Of a stretch of DNA of 64,000 nt, positions 26,744-52,926 are shown one piece after another; position 1 is the stretch's first letter; the number at the start of each line of letters is the position of its first letter. The stretch covers positions 12,400,001 through 12,464,000 of the forward strand of contig CAVNZM010000001.1 of NCBI GenBank assembly GCA_963693365.1, given 5' to 3'. Below the pieces are notes generated by a model, which was given only the letters and a program-made list of their open reading frames with translations, searched no databases and had not been told where the DNA came from. The stretch is from Amoebidium appalachense (Eukaryota; Ichthyosporea). A program made the position numbers and the translations under genes.

Positions 26744-28291
26744 TTAGACAACGGCTGCGGAAGGGGTTGATGTCGTGTGGCTGAGTTTCTTTAAGGAGGC
26801 AGGGACGAAAACCCACCTCTGCAAGTGGCCCTGCAGGCTCCGTGTGCTTAAAGACGCACGGTTAACTGATTGGTTATCGCCCCCGTTGATACCTTCTAAA
26901 TAAGGATATCCAGACAGAGTCCTCCTGCGCGTGTGGTGCGGTTGCGGCCGCGCATACCACGACATGCAAAGTACGATCGCCTGAACGAGAAAAACAATTA
27001 TTCCGGTGTCTTCGAACAACATTTTCCCGGGCGAAGGGGGTCCATCGTTTGCGGGCGCCTGCATGGGTGTAGATAGCAGCTGCACTGTGCGCATGGTGCT
27101 AAAAATAGACATTGCGGTTAGGATGCAGCATACCGTGACTGCTTTAAGCACGAAGTACACGTACACGGAGCCTTTGGACAGGACGGAGCTTAATAAGCTC
27201 ATGCTGGCGTTTGATCGGTCGCCAGCCTGACTCGTCGTCCCCGTCATATTGCTTTTTATGGAAATGGTTACGGAAGTTGTCGTTAAACCCGATATCATCC
27301 TCCTTGCATTTGATTTGTTCGGTGCATTCGTTGAAGTCTCCCCCATGGCCTCCATGTCCATCTCCCCAACAACCGCGCCGCCATCTGCCTCGGGGACCGT
27401 ACGTAGCGCGATGTTTGTCGTTTGGCGACTAAGTGGTAGATGTTGTGCATGTTCCTGGGGTGGAGATGGGTCTGGGGTGAGGCTATTTATAGATCCGCCG
27501 CTTAAAGTGCCCGTTTCGACCGATGCTTCCAGCCTACCGGTGCTCGGCCTACTTTCCGACGGTGCATGCGACTGCCCGTACTTTAACAGGCGCCGATGAC
27601 GCTTCCTGCTTCTGAAAATAACTGCAATGACTGCAATAACGTGCCAAAAATAGGCCACAAGAACAACAAGGAGGGCCAAGGTTGCGGATCCGTAATGGGT
27701 TAAGAGAAGAACCCAACGACAGGGTACTGATGGCACATGCCATGGCCATGCGTAGAGGATTGTGATTGCCGTGTTCACAATAAGCACACCGACGGTAGAG
27801 AACATGAGAAGAAGGGTGAGGCTCCACAATCTAATCCGGTAAAATAAAGTCCGGAATTTGGATTTGGCCACCTTTGACCGTACGAGATGCGGTGTTGGAA
27901 GGGTTAACTTTCTCCACTGGTGAATGGCCAGACATAATGAATTGAGTGCAAATATGAGCGCGTACAGACGTAGCAACAAATAGATGTTCTCTTTGTAAAC
28001 TGCGCGATAATTGAAAGGATCCGGAAACAGAGAGGCAAGAAAACAGCTCGACAGAAATAGGTTAATAGCCTGCAGTTTTTCTTGAGGTTTCATGAACGGC
28101 CTTAATCCCCCACTCCGCTTGATGAGTGACGCCGTGAAGGTTAAAGTAACGATGAAACAAAGGGTGCTTACGGCAATAAATGGATACCAAAGCAGATCAT
28201 GTTCTCTACCCAAGCATTGTGCCCAGGTGATAGTGCAACCCGCCAGGGTGTGGTGAAGTGGGCAGTCAAAAGTGATGTTTCGACACGCCAT
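26744..28291 (-). CDS. Intronless seven-helix membrane protein with long third loop (unrecognised family)
   Basis: A 515-residue open frame without introns, unusual among the genes here. Hydrophobic segments fall at about residues 33-56, 74-90, 103-124, 155-182, 193-226, 376-398 and 429-446, a seven-helix pattern. The short N-terminus has an NIT glycosylation sequon and four Cys. A hydrophilic loop of about 150 residues rich in Ser, Thr and Pro separates helices five and six and starts with the basic run RSRKRHRR. The tail is Ser-rich. This is GPCR-like topology with the long segment where the third intracellular loop would be, but I see no DRY, NPxxY or other class signature, so no family is claimed. 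The start was chosen as the first ATG of the long frame. The third-base pattern and length make chance unlikely. Confidence 0.75.
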   Translation of the reverse strand: MACRNITFDCPLHHTLAGCTITWAQCLGREHDLLWYPFIAVSTLCFIVTLTFTASLIKRSGGLRPFMKPQEKLQAINLFLSSCFLASLFPDPFNYRAVYKENIYLLLRLYALIFALNSLCLAIHQWRKLTLPTPHLVRSKVAKSKFRTLFYRIRLWSLTLLLMFSTVGVLIVNTAITILYAWPWHVPSVPCRWVLLLTHYGSATLALLVVLVAYFWHVIAVIAVIFRSRKRHRRLLKYGQSHAPSESRPSTGRLEASVETGTLSGGSINSLTPDPSPPQEHAQHLPLSRQTTNIALRTVPEADGGAVVGEMDMEAMGETSTNAPNKSNARRMISGLTTTSVTISIKSNMTGTTSQAGDRSNASMSLLSSVLSKGSVYVYFVLKAVTVCCILTAMSIFSTMRTVQLLSTPMQAPANDGPPSPGKMLFEDTGIIVFLVQAIVLCMSWYARPQPHHTRRRTLSGYPYLEGINGGDNQSVNRASLSTRSLQGHLQRWVFVPASLKKLSHTTSTPSAAVV

Positions 28292-28741
28292 TTCGATAGA
28301 TGGTCAGGGACCGTGACCTGGTTTCGGCTCATGTTGGGAGCATCTTAGTACATGGATTATAGTCTATGTGCAGATGAGGCGAGAGTTTTGTACGTTGTTA
28401 ACAATGCATGACGCTGGATTGTGTATAGAGGCCAAAGATGTTAATGCTCAGCCTCAAACCTGTATTGCCAATATAACAAAGTTACTATCATGTGACTGTG
28501 CAACTGCCAAGTTTGCCATCTAGATCTCAATTAGCAAAGCAGTTTGAACATTAGGAGTCTTCGATGAGTGCCGGCAAAGCTAGGATCCAAGTTTTCTGCT
28601 TCTTTTGTGTATGTATGTGGGCGTGCAGAACTCTACAGTATATCTGAGTATCTTCAATATATAGGTGGCTCGGTAAGTGATTAAGTAAGTCATCAGCCCA
28701 CGGTGTGAGCTTTTTACCCACTCGAGCGTTTTCCAACTGCG
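28292..28741. other. Upstream region of the seven-helix gene
   Basis: About 450 bp of unique sequence. I see no exon, RNA gene or clear TATA box. The minus-strand promoter of the seven-helix gene is presumably here. Confidence 0.5.
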
Positions 28742-28845
28742 CGGCACCGCCTAGCCGCGGCACACATATGTGACCCCCGGATTTTGGCTTTTTTTTGTAG
28801 CTCGGAAAAGATTCTGGTTTACACGGAAAAGATTCAAACGCGCCG

Positions 28846-29444
28846 AAAATAGCCCGGGCCTGTTATGTGTAGGGAGAGCGCCCTGAGGGTCGTTTAAACG
28901 CACCAGCCATCCAATAGGGAATTTGCAACGTTTAGGTTGCAAAACAATGCTTGGTCCAAATGGCCCGAACGAGCGGCCCGAATCGAGCATGATCTTAGCA
29001 TGATCTAAGCAGGAAATTGCCAGGAATTTGGGGCTGACAAGCCTGCTGTGATCTGATTGGACGGATAGCGGGGTGCGAAAATCAAAGCCCGATCATCTCG
29101 AGCTTTCAAAGAAGAGAGTAATCTGCGCCAGAGTAGAGGTTTTTGAGGCGGAAAACAAGCATTAAAAAATTGCTCGGTGTGCTTTTTTTCCAGCCACATG
29201 AATATTGCTGTAGTCCGACCGTTAGTATTGACACTGGTGCGGCGGTGGCTCACGAGCCTTGCTGCCTTGACTGACCAACAGCTCCTCTAAAAAACTGCAT
29301 CGGACCTGCGAAACAAAAATCGAGCAGTGTAAATTCCTGAGTTAACCGCATATGGCTTTTCGCCGTAAGATTTTTGCGGTTTTACCCCTTTCTCTAAATT
29401 TGTGCACGACCGAAAGAATGCAAGTTTCCTGACTCTCAGCGATC
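28846..29444 (+). repeat. Left inner arm of the fold-back element
   Basis: It starts AAAATAGCCCGGGCCTG and ends CTGACTCTCAGCGATC, matching in reverse complement the arm at 29612-30215. The open frame across it has a counterpart in the other arm and only reflects the repeat. Confidence 0.85.
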
Positions 29445-29611
29445 ACTGACACCGTATGCGGGCCGGCCCCAACGAGCCAGATCAAAAAAAAAAACATAAT
29501 AAATAAAATATTTGGGACAAGAATAATATAAATAAATAAATATAATCACATATTATAACAAAATAACATATACTTCAGGAAAGAAATAAATATATTTTTA
29601 TTAATAAAGTC
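29445..29611. other. AT-rich spacer between the inverted arms
   Basis: About 167 bp, strongly A/T-rich after the first 35 bases, with many AATAAATA-like words. It would be the loop of the fold-back structure. Confidence 0.8.
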
Positions 29612-30215
29612 GATCGCTGAGAGTCAGGAAACTTGCATTCTTTCGGTCGTGCACAAATTTAGAGAAGGGGTAAAACCGCAAAAATCTTACGGCGAAAAGC
29701 AATGTGCGGTTAACTCAGGAATTTACACTGCTCGATTTTTGTTTCGCAGGTCCGATGCAGTTTTTTAGAGTAGCTGTATGCATGTATGCATAGCCTGTAG
29801 GTCAGTCAACGCAGCAAGGCTCGTGAGCCACCGCCGCACCAGTGTCAATACTAACGGTCGGACTACAGCAATATTCATGTGGCTAGAAAAAAAAGCACAC
29901 CGAGCAATTTTTAAAGCTTGTTTTCCGCCTCAAAAACCTCTACTCTGGCGCAGATTACTCTCTTTGAAAGCTCGAGATGATCGGGCTTGATTTTCGCACC
30001 CCGCTATCCGTCCAATCAGATCACAGCAGGCTTGTCAGCGCCAAATTCCTGGCAATTTCCTGCTTAGATCATGCTCGATTCGGGCCGCTCGTTCGGGCCA
30101 TTTGGACCAAGCATTGTTTTGCAACCTAAAAGTTGCAAATTCCCTATTGGATGGCTGGTGCGTTCAAACGACCCTTAGGGCGCTCTCCCTACACTATACA
30201 GGCCCGGGCTATTTT
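29612..30215 (-). repeat. Right inner arm of the fold-back element
   Basis: Reverse-complement copy of 28846-29444. The main differences are a small length variation near 29780-29810 and scattered substitutions, so the inversion is recent or maintained by conversion. Confidence 0.85.
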
Positions 30216-30287
30216 GAGCTTATCTCGCGCGGGTCGGACACAGCGCGTTGAATCTTTCGTAATGTGGTGTGGTGTAAAAACGCAAAG

Positions 30288-30587
30288 ATGATTATGGATT
30301 GGCGGTGTAATCGGTTTCTGCTGTCTCCTGCTCGTATGTGTAATATGTGTGGGGGGCGGTTTACTCGCGGCAGCATATCTATCAATAAGTGCAACCTGTT
30401 AGCTAGCGTATTAGAACCGGAGGTTATTATTGGCGGTTTTATTCTCTTTTCTTCCTCTCTTCCTCAATATACCCGTTTTAAGATGACTATCCTAGATCAC
30501 CTTATTAATGCTGCACAGTATGATATTGTGATCCGGTGCCTTAACTTTCTTTCGGAGCTACCGATGCTAGCCTCTGCTTACCCATAA
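30288..30587 (+). CDS. ORF2 of a duplicated two-ORF unit, copy 1 (upstream ORF truncated)
   Basis: A protein of about 99 residues with CNMCGGRF followed by another Cys, then a helical C-terminal part ending LPMLASAYP. The start was chosen to match the second copy at 32225. The upstream frame is cut by the fold-back arm at about 30224; only its last residues (VKTQR) remain, and its TGA overlaps the ATG as ATGA. AATAAA lies at 30728-30733. The family is not recognised. Conservation with copy 2, about 80% or more identity with mostly conservative changes, argues that it is or recently was coding. Confidence 0.55.
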   Translation: MIMDWRCNRFLLSPARMCNMCGGRFTRGSISINKCNLLASVLEPEVIIGGFILFSSSLPQYTRFKMTILDHLINAAQYDIVIRCLNFLSELPMLASAYP

Positions 30588-30722
30588 TATGTAGTAGGGG
30601 TGTCATATACTACGATGGCGCTCATTGTTGCCTAGCATGTACATATGTCACTGGCTGCATTTGATTGGCTGCGCTGGAAAACGCAGTAGGCCGTCGAATG
30701 TGGCTGGGCCTCCGGCAGTGTC

Positions 30723-30738
30723 CACGCAATAAAAAGTG
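30723..30738 (+). terminator. AATAAA signal of duplicated unit, copy 1
   Basis: AATAAA at 30728-30733 sits at the same relative place as AATAAA at 32644-32649 in the second copy, downstream of the shared TTGATTGGCTGCGCTGGAAA sequence. Confidence 0.55.
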
Positions 30739-31149
30739 TGTAAACCTCCCCCCTTCCGAGCTACAAAAAAATGCCAAAATTCGGGGGTCATAAATGGTGT
30801 GCGGTGCGCGCGGGTGGTGCGCGTGCGAGCCGCTAAGTTAGTTCGACTCTGGCCTGTCTTGCTCTCGAGAACAAATGATCCCATGAAAAACTGTAAAAAA
30901 CAATTTAAAACCCCATCTATTTTGTATTGAAATATTTGTTTAGACCCCTATAATGATAATATCGGGCATTGTTTTGATTGGATTTCCACTCGTGGTGACT
31001 CACAGTTCACTGCTGACTGATTGGCTCATGGCGCACCCAAAACTCCCGAGGTTTCCTCTCATATGGGCATTCAAGCCTACGCATCAGTGCTACGATAGGG
31101 ACCCCTACGATTTAAAAAACCGTTTTACGGAAAGGGAGCCCTACGTATA

Positions 31150-31660
31150 CGTGTGCAAACGTCACCGTGTGCGTGTCCCACTTCACTGCAGTGAGGGTGT
31201 GTGTGTGAATGTGTGTATGTGTGCGTGTTTGTTCGTGCGTGTGTGTAATATGTATGTGTCCGCATGTCTGTGTACATACACGTGTGTGTATGTGTGTGTG
31301 TGTGCGTGCGTATGATCGAGTCGGACGTGTAGGTGTGACCGGGAGTATGCGTCTGTACCGTGACACACGTGCACGCACAGCTCAGTATCTCCGCACGCGC
31401 GTGAATGAATTGTGTGTTTGTGCGCGTGAGGGCATGCCGGTGTCTTCCGAACAGGGTATGTACGTGTGTGTGTATGTATGTGCGTGTGGGTGTATGTTCG
31501 TGTGTGGTGTGTGTGTGTGTGTGTGCACGTGCATGCATACCACGTGTGTGGGTGTGTGCACATGTGCGTGTACATGTGTATGTGTGTGTGCTTGCGTACG
31601 ACTGGGTACATGCATGTGCGCGCACACACACATGAATGCCGGTGAGTGTGGTTTGGGTAT
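31150..31660. repeat. GT-rich degenerate repeat upstream of copy 2
   Basis: About 500 bp of GTGT, GCGT and GTAT permutations. Long open frames on both strands here are repeat translations. No gene is supported. Confidence 0.8.
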
Positions 31661-31770
31661 GAGGCCTGGTGGGTTTTATGAGTGTGCAATGCCATGTGTT
31701 TGTGCTTTCGGGCACTTCATATTCAAGTGCACACAACTTCTTGTACGTTTCTTAGCTTACTGGCCTCTCC

Positions 31771-32218
31771 ACACCTATTTCTAGACGCCTTTTTGATTCT
31801 CTCTACGCACTCACACCACCCTCACAACGCGTACACGAATTAGCCCTTAAATCTCACGAGCACATCACCCGCCTGTCCGCCATTGCCCCGACCCACCCAC
31901 TCTTCCGGCTACACGCATCCCCGCCGGACTCGCCCCTCTACCTCTTCCCATCCACTTCGTGGTCTGCCCATTGTCGAGAGATATGCGGAGTGGCTGGCGA
32001 CACCACCGGAGGTACGGCTGGATCATAGTGTGAACATCAATAGTTTTAAGTGTATGGCTGATAGATACCTTTTTACGTTACGTGTCGAGTCCCTTCCTGG
32101 GTTAGGACAGCAAAAACACCAACTACTAGTAGCCTATATGGCGGATACGGTTAGAACGTCTCGTTCCTACATAGATTCGTTTTTCATGATGTTGTGTGGT
32201 ATAAACACGCAAAGATAA
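31771..32218 (+). CDS. ORF1 of the duplicated two-ORF unit, copy 2 (frame unclear at its 5' end)
   Basis: The best frame is open from 31844 to the TAA at 32216 and contains LPIVERYAEWLATPPEVRLD and a C-terminal LCGINTQR. No good ATG opens it. From 31784 a different frame reads SRRLFDSLYALTPPSQ and then HITRLSAIAPTHPLFRLHAS, which resembles the linker between reverse transcriptase and RNase H in some LINEs. This may be a frameshifted composite. The end aligns with the remnant in front of copy 1. The function is not known. Confidence 0.4.
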
Positions 32219-32224
32219 CGTTAG

Positions 32225-32521
32225 ATGATCATGTCTTGGCGGTGTAATCGTTTTTTGGTGTCTCCTGCCCGTATGTGTAATATGTGTGGGGGGCGGTTTA
32301 CTCGCGGATGCATATCTATCAATAAGTGTAACCTGCTAGATAACATCGTAGAACCGGAGGTTATGGGCGGCTTCATTCTCTTTTCTGCCTCTCTCCCTCA
32401 GTATATCCGTTATATAATGACCGTCCTAGATCACCTTATTAATGCTGCACAGTATGATGTTGTGATACGGTGTCTTACCTTTCTCTCAGAGCTACCAATG
32501 CTAGCCTCTGCGTATCCATAA
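32225..32521 (+). CDS. ORF2 of the duplicated two-ORF unit, copy 2
   Basis: A 98-residue protein paralogous to 30288-30587: CNMCGGRFTRG, INKCNLL, EPEV, GGFILFS, LDHLINAAQYD and LPMLASAYP are shared. It starts at ATG-ATC-ATG just after the ORF1 stop, with the insertion ATAACGTTAG relative to copy 1. AATAAA at 32644-32649 follows. The CxxC plus later Cys could bind a metal, but no named domain is recognised. Confidence 0.55.
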   Translation: MIMSWRCNRFLVSPARMCNMCGGRFTRGCISINKCNLLDNIVEPEVMGGFILFSASLPQYIRYIMTVLDHLINAAQYDVVIRCLTFLSELPMLASAYP

Positions 32522-32665
32522 TCTATACTAGGGTTGTATTATTGCGTACCGTGTGCATATGTCACTAGCTGCATTTGATTGGCTGCGCTGGAAAACGCAG
32601 TAGGCCGTCAAGTGAGGCTGGGCCCCTGACGATGTCCGTTAGCAATAAATTGTACGTAAACCCCC

Positions 32666-33921
32666 TTGGTAACTGACCAGCTCTTTATAGAAACTGGATT
32701 TTTATCCGGATTTTACATTTCTCACAGGTGAAAGAGCCCCCCCCCCCCCCCCCCCCATTCGTGCATGAAATTTTGCATATCCAAAACTTTGCCATATGTT
32801 CATAACGAGAATTTGATTCGTTACATCGCGTACCAAGAGACCACACAACCCCCTACCACAACCCACTTCGACTGCGTATTTCCTGCAAAATTTGCACCAC
32901 CATACTATGTACATTAATTATATCACATAACCCACAACCGATTCTAACCCAATGTGGAACTTAAAAGGATGATTGATATCCGTGCCATTCCTACCTAGCG
33001 TAAAGTTATCCTTTTAAACTCCCCATCATCGCATTCGGAAAAAAGGCACAAATGAACAAACCAAAAACGAAACCATTATCGATGACACAGCCTTTTGCCA
33101 ACACGCAATTTGAAAAATGTTTCCAGAAGAAGCAAGCACCAAAAAAGCACAAGAAAACTCTGGCAGATATAATGGGCGGGAAAGACAGATAGACCCAAAA
33201 AAGGACCATGGTATTGATATACATCAGTACCATATTTGACAGCTCTATCCGTTCGGAATCACAACACCTCATGAAGAAGTAAATGGAGTTTCGACCACCC
33301 ACATCAACCGCCCCTCCCGGGTTGTCTGGTGACGCCTTCCAAAAAACCCGGGAGATCAGGTTTCATTCCCAGATAACCACCGTTTTGTCTGCAGTGCATA
33401 AGGGTTAATACTTAAGGCACAGTTGTTAACAACTAAGGGCCATTTGCTAGGAATTTACCGGAATTATTTTGGACTTCTGTGAGAAAATAACGGAATATTC
33501 TCCAGACCCAACATCCAAAGCCGATTGGAAAGAGACAAAAAGAAGAAAAAAAGAAAAGAAAAAGAAAGAAAAGAAAAAGGGCGGATTGAAACTGAGAAAG
33601 CAGTGTGGGGAGAGAGGGAGAAAGAAAAGGGGAAAAAAAAAAAAAAAAAAGAAGAGGGTTGGTACTCAGTCAACCATGTGTATGTATGAATGCCCTTAGT
33701 CGTTTATGCATACGTGCTCTCTAATTGCCAGAAGAGCCTTTTAACTCGAGACTAAAAATGCATGTTCAACGCATTTAACGCTCAATCGAATATTAGAAAG
33801 CACAACAATTTTGTAAAACACATCACTCCGCAACAGCGGGCATACAGAAGTTGTTTATGGGTGGCCTAGTGTGCAAGTGCCCAGAGACGCTCCAGGCGTG
33901 GTTGGGGGATAGCATGTGTGT

Positions 33922-33975
<54 letters not shown>

Positions 33976-34091
33976 AGGGGGGGGGGGGGGGGGGGGGGAG
34001 AAGTGGGTGGGGGGAGGCGCGGGGGAGGTCAAGGAAGAACGTGGCATGAGGGTGGGAAAGAGCGAGGGAGGGAGGGGAGTGGGTGGGTGAA

Positions 34092-34134
<43 letters not shown>

Positions 34135-34141
34135 TTATTAC
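32666..34141. other. Region expected to hold the last ATG16 exon
   Basis: It contains a C-run at about 32740-32757, an A/G-rich stretch at 33530-33650, and G homopolymers at about 33938-34000 and 34095-34133. The final ATG16 exon, completing the last WD40 blade after CEK, should be here on the minus strand, but no segment gives a convincing acceptor plus a closing residue pattern. No other gene is supported. Confidence 0.5.
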
Positions 34142-49884
<15,743 letters not shown>

Positions 49885-50552
49885 TCCCTACGGCTGCTGC
49901 CACATCAGCTGGAAAACTGAATGTTGAAGTATTGCGGGATACCACTGCGCAGGTGCGAAGCCGAAAAAAAAAAGAAGAGGAATATGGCCGGGAAACGATT
50001 ATTTGAATAATTTCGTATGTGGTGGGGTAGACCACGATTGCTGAATGATAACTGTGTATCAAAATGGATTTGCTTGATCTGCGAAAAGTTGACTCCACCC
50101 AAACCCAAACCGCTGGAATTAGGAGATCCAGAATGTGCGTTGCAGCCGCCAGAAACGGAAGGCAGGCTAGGTATGCGCCCCTATGTCTCTCTTATCTACC
50201 CACTATTGCAGATCCACCCATGCGATAACATCAATAAGATAATTAGAAAGGCACCTGTGCCTACTGAACAGTTTTTTAGCGACCGTCCTCAGTAGAGCAA
50301 AGTCGCGCACTAAACTATCACCTGGAACACTGTTAAGTAGAATCCCTTCAACATTAAAACCAAGCCTTTCTGTTTCTAGCTATACAGACATACAGTTGTG
50401 TTTATTCCGTTTGACCCAGGAAAACGAAAATTGAGGAAGTGAGCCCTTTTGTTCTCGGAGCCGATTACGTTGTTGTTGGCTCATGAGATTCGGGCCAAAA
50501 TTGACCCGATTTGAAAGCTTTGATGCGCGGCGCCAGCCCGCGGGCCCGAGGA

Positions 50553-50588
<36 letters not shown>

Positions 50589-51583
50589 TTGGGGGGCGTG
50601 GTATGACCACGGGTGTTTCTAGATGGCCGTGGGTATGACGAATATAGTAGTAGTGTCTATTGGGGCCAGCAGATTAATAGATAGAGATCAGCCTCGGATT
50701 ATTATTTTCTTTTATTTGTGTGTGTCGTGTTGGGAATGAAGGTGGTGGTGGTGGTGGTGGTGGGGGGGGCTGGGGCCGCCGGGGGGGGGGGGGGGGGGGG
50801 GGTTTCTCGGCATATATCCCCAAAGTGTTCACATGGATGGTGGTTGTTGTTCATCAATCAAACGTCTGCAATGCAACCGTGCACTGCATAATGCTATTTA
50901 AATATCAATCATTCACATGGGATGGTGGTTGTTGTTCATCTATCAAACGTCTGCAATGCAACCGTGCACTGCATAATGCTATTTAAATATCAATCATTCA
51001 CATGGGATGGTGGTTGTTGTTCATCTATCAAACGTCTGCAATGCAACCGTGCACTACATAATGCTATTTAAATAGACAACTGGGTTATTCAGTCTCCCCG
51101 TTTTTTTCTTTCTTTCTTTCCTTTTTTTATCCTTTTTTTTTTTCTTTTTTTTTTTTTTGCCCCTCGCCGACCTGGCGTCCACTTCAAGTTAGACGCAAAA
51201 GACCCCCCCCCCCCCCCCCCCCCCCCCCCTCTCAAAAAAAAAAAAAAAAAAAAAACAGTTAAAAATCCAGACAAAGAACTCCTTCCCGGCGAGTCCCCCG
51301 CCCATTTTTTCTTTTGCACCAGTCAAAAATTTTGGTATGTCCATGGAAATAATCCGCTTCACGATCAAACATCCCCCTCCCCCCTCCCCTCCCCTCCCCC
51401 TTTCTTCTAAATCGTTCTCTTGCCTGTAACCTAATAAAGCTTTCCTACTTTTTTATCTTGTTTATTTTTTTGGGGGGGTGAACTCGGAGGGGACAGGTGG
51501 GAAGGGAAGGGAGGAAAAGGGTTTTTTTTTTTTTTTTTTTTTTTTTTTTGGGGGGGGGGGGGGAGGGCTCGGTGGGATAGAAC
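49885..51583. other. Intergenic region 5' of ATG16
   Basis: It contains unique sequence from 49.9 to 50.5 kb, which probably includes the ATG16 promoter. After that come G runs near 50553-50586 and 50780-50802, the 85-bp tandem repeat at 50830-51075, and A, T, C and G homopolymers at 51100-51560. No exon is supported. Confidence 0.6.
50830..51075 (+). repeat. Three tandem units of 85 bp
   Basis: Units starting CACATGGGATGGTGGTTGTT at 50830, 50914 and 50999 are nearly identical and end CTATTTAAATATCAATCATT. The first unit lacks one G. No coding frame runs through them. Confidence 0.95.
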
Positions 51584-51718
51584 ATGTACAGCAGTAGGCT
51601 GCAGCTGGTGAACCGGTACCCCTACCCGGATGTTGGGAGTGGGCACCGGCTCCAACAGGTTGTCAGGTATGGTGACAGCGTGTGCATGCACGTGGGCGCG
51701 CAGCGCCAAGCCACCTCA
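51584..51718 (+). CDS. Orphan candidate exon(s), unrecognised
   Basis: A 45-codon GC3-rich frame from an ATG (MYSSRLQLVNRYPYP) to TCA followed by the donor GTATGTGTG. A possible next exon lies at 52170-52204 after a C-run and CAG; the phase is 0 and it reads FKIWGKRWGE. The combination faintly recalls a MIR-type beta-trefoil segment, but this is a guess. The minus strand here is also open but has poorer codon structure. It could be a small gene, a gene fragment or chance. Confidence 0.3.
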
Positions 51719-52659
51719 GTATGTGTGAGTTTTATTTTCTGTTTTTTTTCCCTCCTGCAAAAATGTTTTTGGGCGATGGGAGGGGGGAGGGGAGGGGGCC
51801 AAGGGCCGATGATTTGTTGCACATGTACAAAATGTTGTGGTGATGATTTGCTTCTCGATTGCTTGACCTCCCCCCCCCCTCCCCCCCCCCCCCCCCCCCC
51901 CCTCCCCACCCAAAAAAAAATAAATAAAAATAAAAAATATAAAAAAAAATCTGAGTCTCCCCCTCTTCCTTCACTTTTTTGTGTTGGTATTGTGCAATTT
52001 ACCCCCATTTTCGTTCAAAGTTTTGTTTTCGTTCTTATTGTGCATCTCCCGGATCCCCTCCCCCCTCCCCCCTCCCCCCTCCCCCTGCCCCCTGTACACC
52101 CCCCCCCCCCCTCCCTTCCGGGCCCCTCCCCCCCCCCCCCCCCCCTCCCCCCCCCCCCCCCCCCCCCAGTTCAAGATATGGGGGAAGAGGTGGGGAGAAC
52201 GGAGGTGGGTGTGTGGTGGGAAGGGGCTATACGAGCACAGCCCCCCAAACCATAGAAACTTTAGAAGCCATTGATGGAATCAAGTAATCAACGTGCGCGC
52301 ACGCACACACACACACACACACACACGTGGGCAATGCACACGCACACGCCCTCGCACACACACGCTCCCACGCTCCCACGCACACACACACACACACACA
52401 AGTCCGCTGTCATGCAACACAGTTTAATGGAATTTGCGTAGTTTTTCCCGTCCTGACACCTGGTCGGAGGAACATATAGTGAATCGAAATAAAGTACTAC
52501 ATCAGCACCAGTAAGTCGCTCAACGACAATGTGTGTACAGGCCTGGATGAAATGTAAAATGCGGAATACATTGCATACATGTATACTACATGCCAAGCTA
52601 AATGCATGCAAGTGGGATCACTCCAAAAACACGTGCACAAGGGATGTTTCAGCATGAGA

Positions 52660-52691
<32 letters not shown>

Positions 52692-52865
52692 TTCAAAAAA
52701 AAAAAAAGTATTGACAGGAAGGCATCCAAAGAAAGAAAAACGAAAGACTGAGAAACAAACACTATGTATTACCAACACATATTCTTTCCCAACCCACACC
52801 TCTCTTACTTCCACTCAGTACGTGCGCCATTCTCTCTCCAGGTCACTCTCTCTTTCTAAATATGC

Positions 52866-52896
<31 letters not shown>

Positions 52897-52926
52897 AAAC
52901 AAACAAAAAAACACTCTTTTGATTGG

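Larger units (their letters stand above)
28742..30822. mobile_element. Fold-back element with nested terminal inverted repeats
   Basis: There are two nested levels of inversion. The outer ends, about 28742-28806 and 30750-30822, share GACCCCCGGATTTTGGC and TTTGTAGCTCGGAA (reverse-complemented on the right as TTCCGAGCTACAAA and AATTCGGGGGTC). The inner arms, 28846-29444 and 29612-30215, are near-identical inverted copies of about 600 bp with a few indels. A transcription-unit fragment lies between the right inner arm and the right outer end. No transposase was seen, so if mobile it is non-autonomous. Confidence 0.75.

Noticed and set aside
29005-29990. Paired open frames containing RRTSVNTNGRTTAIFMW in both arms of the fold-back element
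   Set aside because: The second copy only reflects the inverted repeat. Neither has a plausible start, a domain or splice sites, and the frame is not kept through the arm indels.
33866-33905. Candidate last ATG16 exon reading LERLWALAH
   Set aside because: No pyrimidine-AG acceptor in the right phase precedes it, and the residues do not continue the final WD40 blade.
50830-51075. CRISPR array
   Set aside because: The repeats are contiguous 85-bp tandem units without unique spacers, in a eukaryotic genome.
51584-51718. MIR-domain or inositol trisphosphate receptor assignment for the orphan exon
   Set aside because: Only a few residues resemble the motif; this is too weak to name a family.
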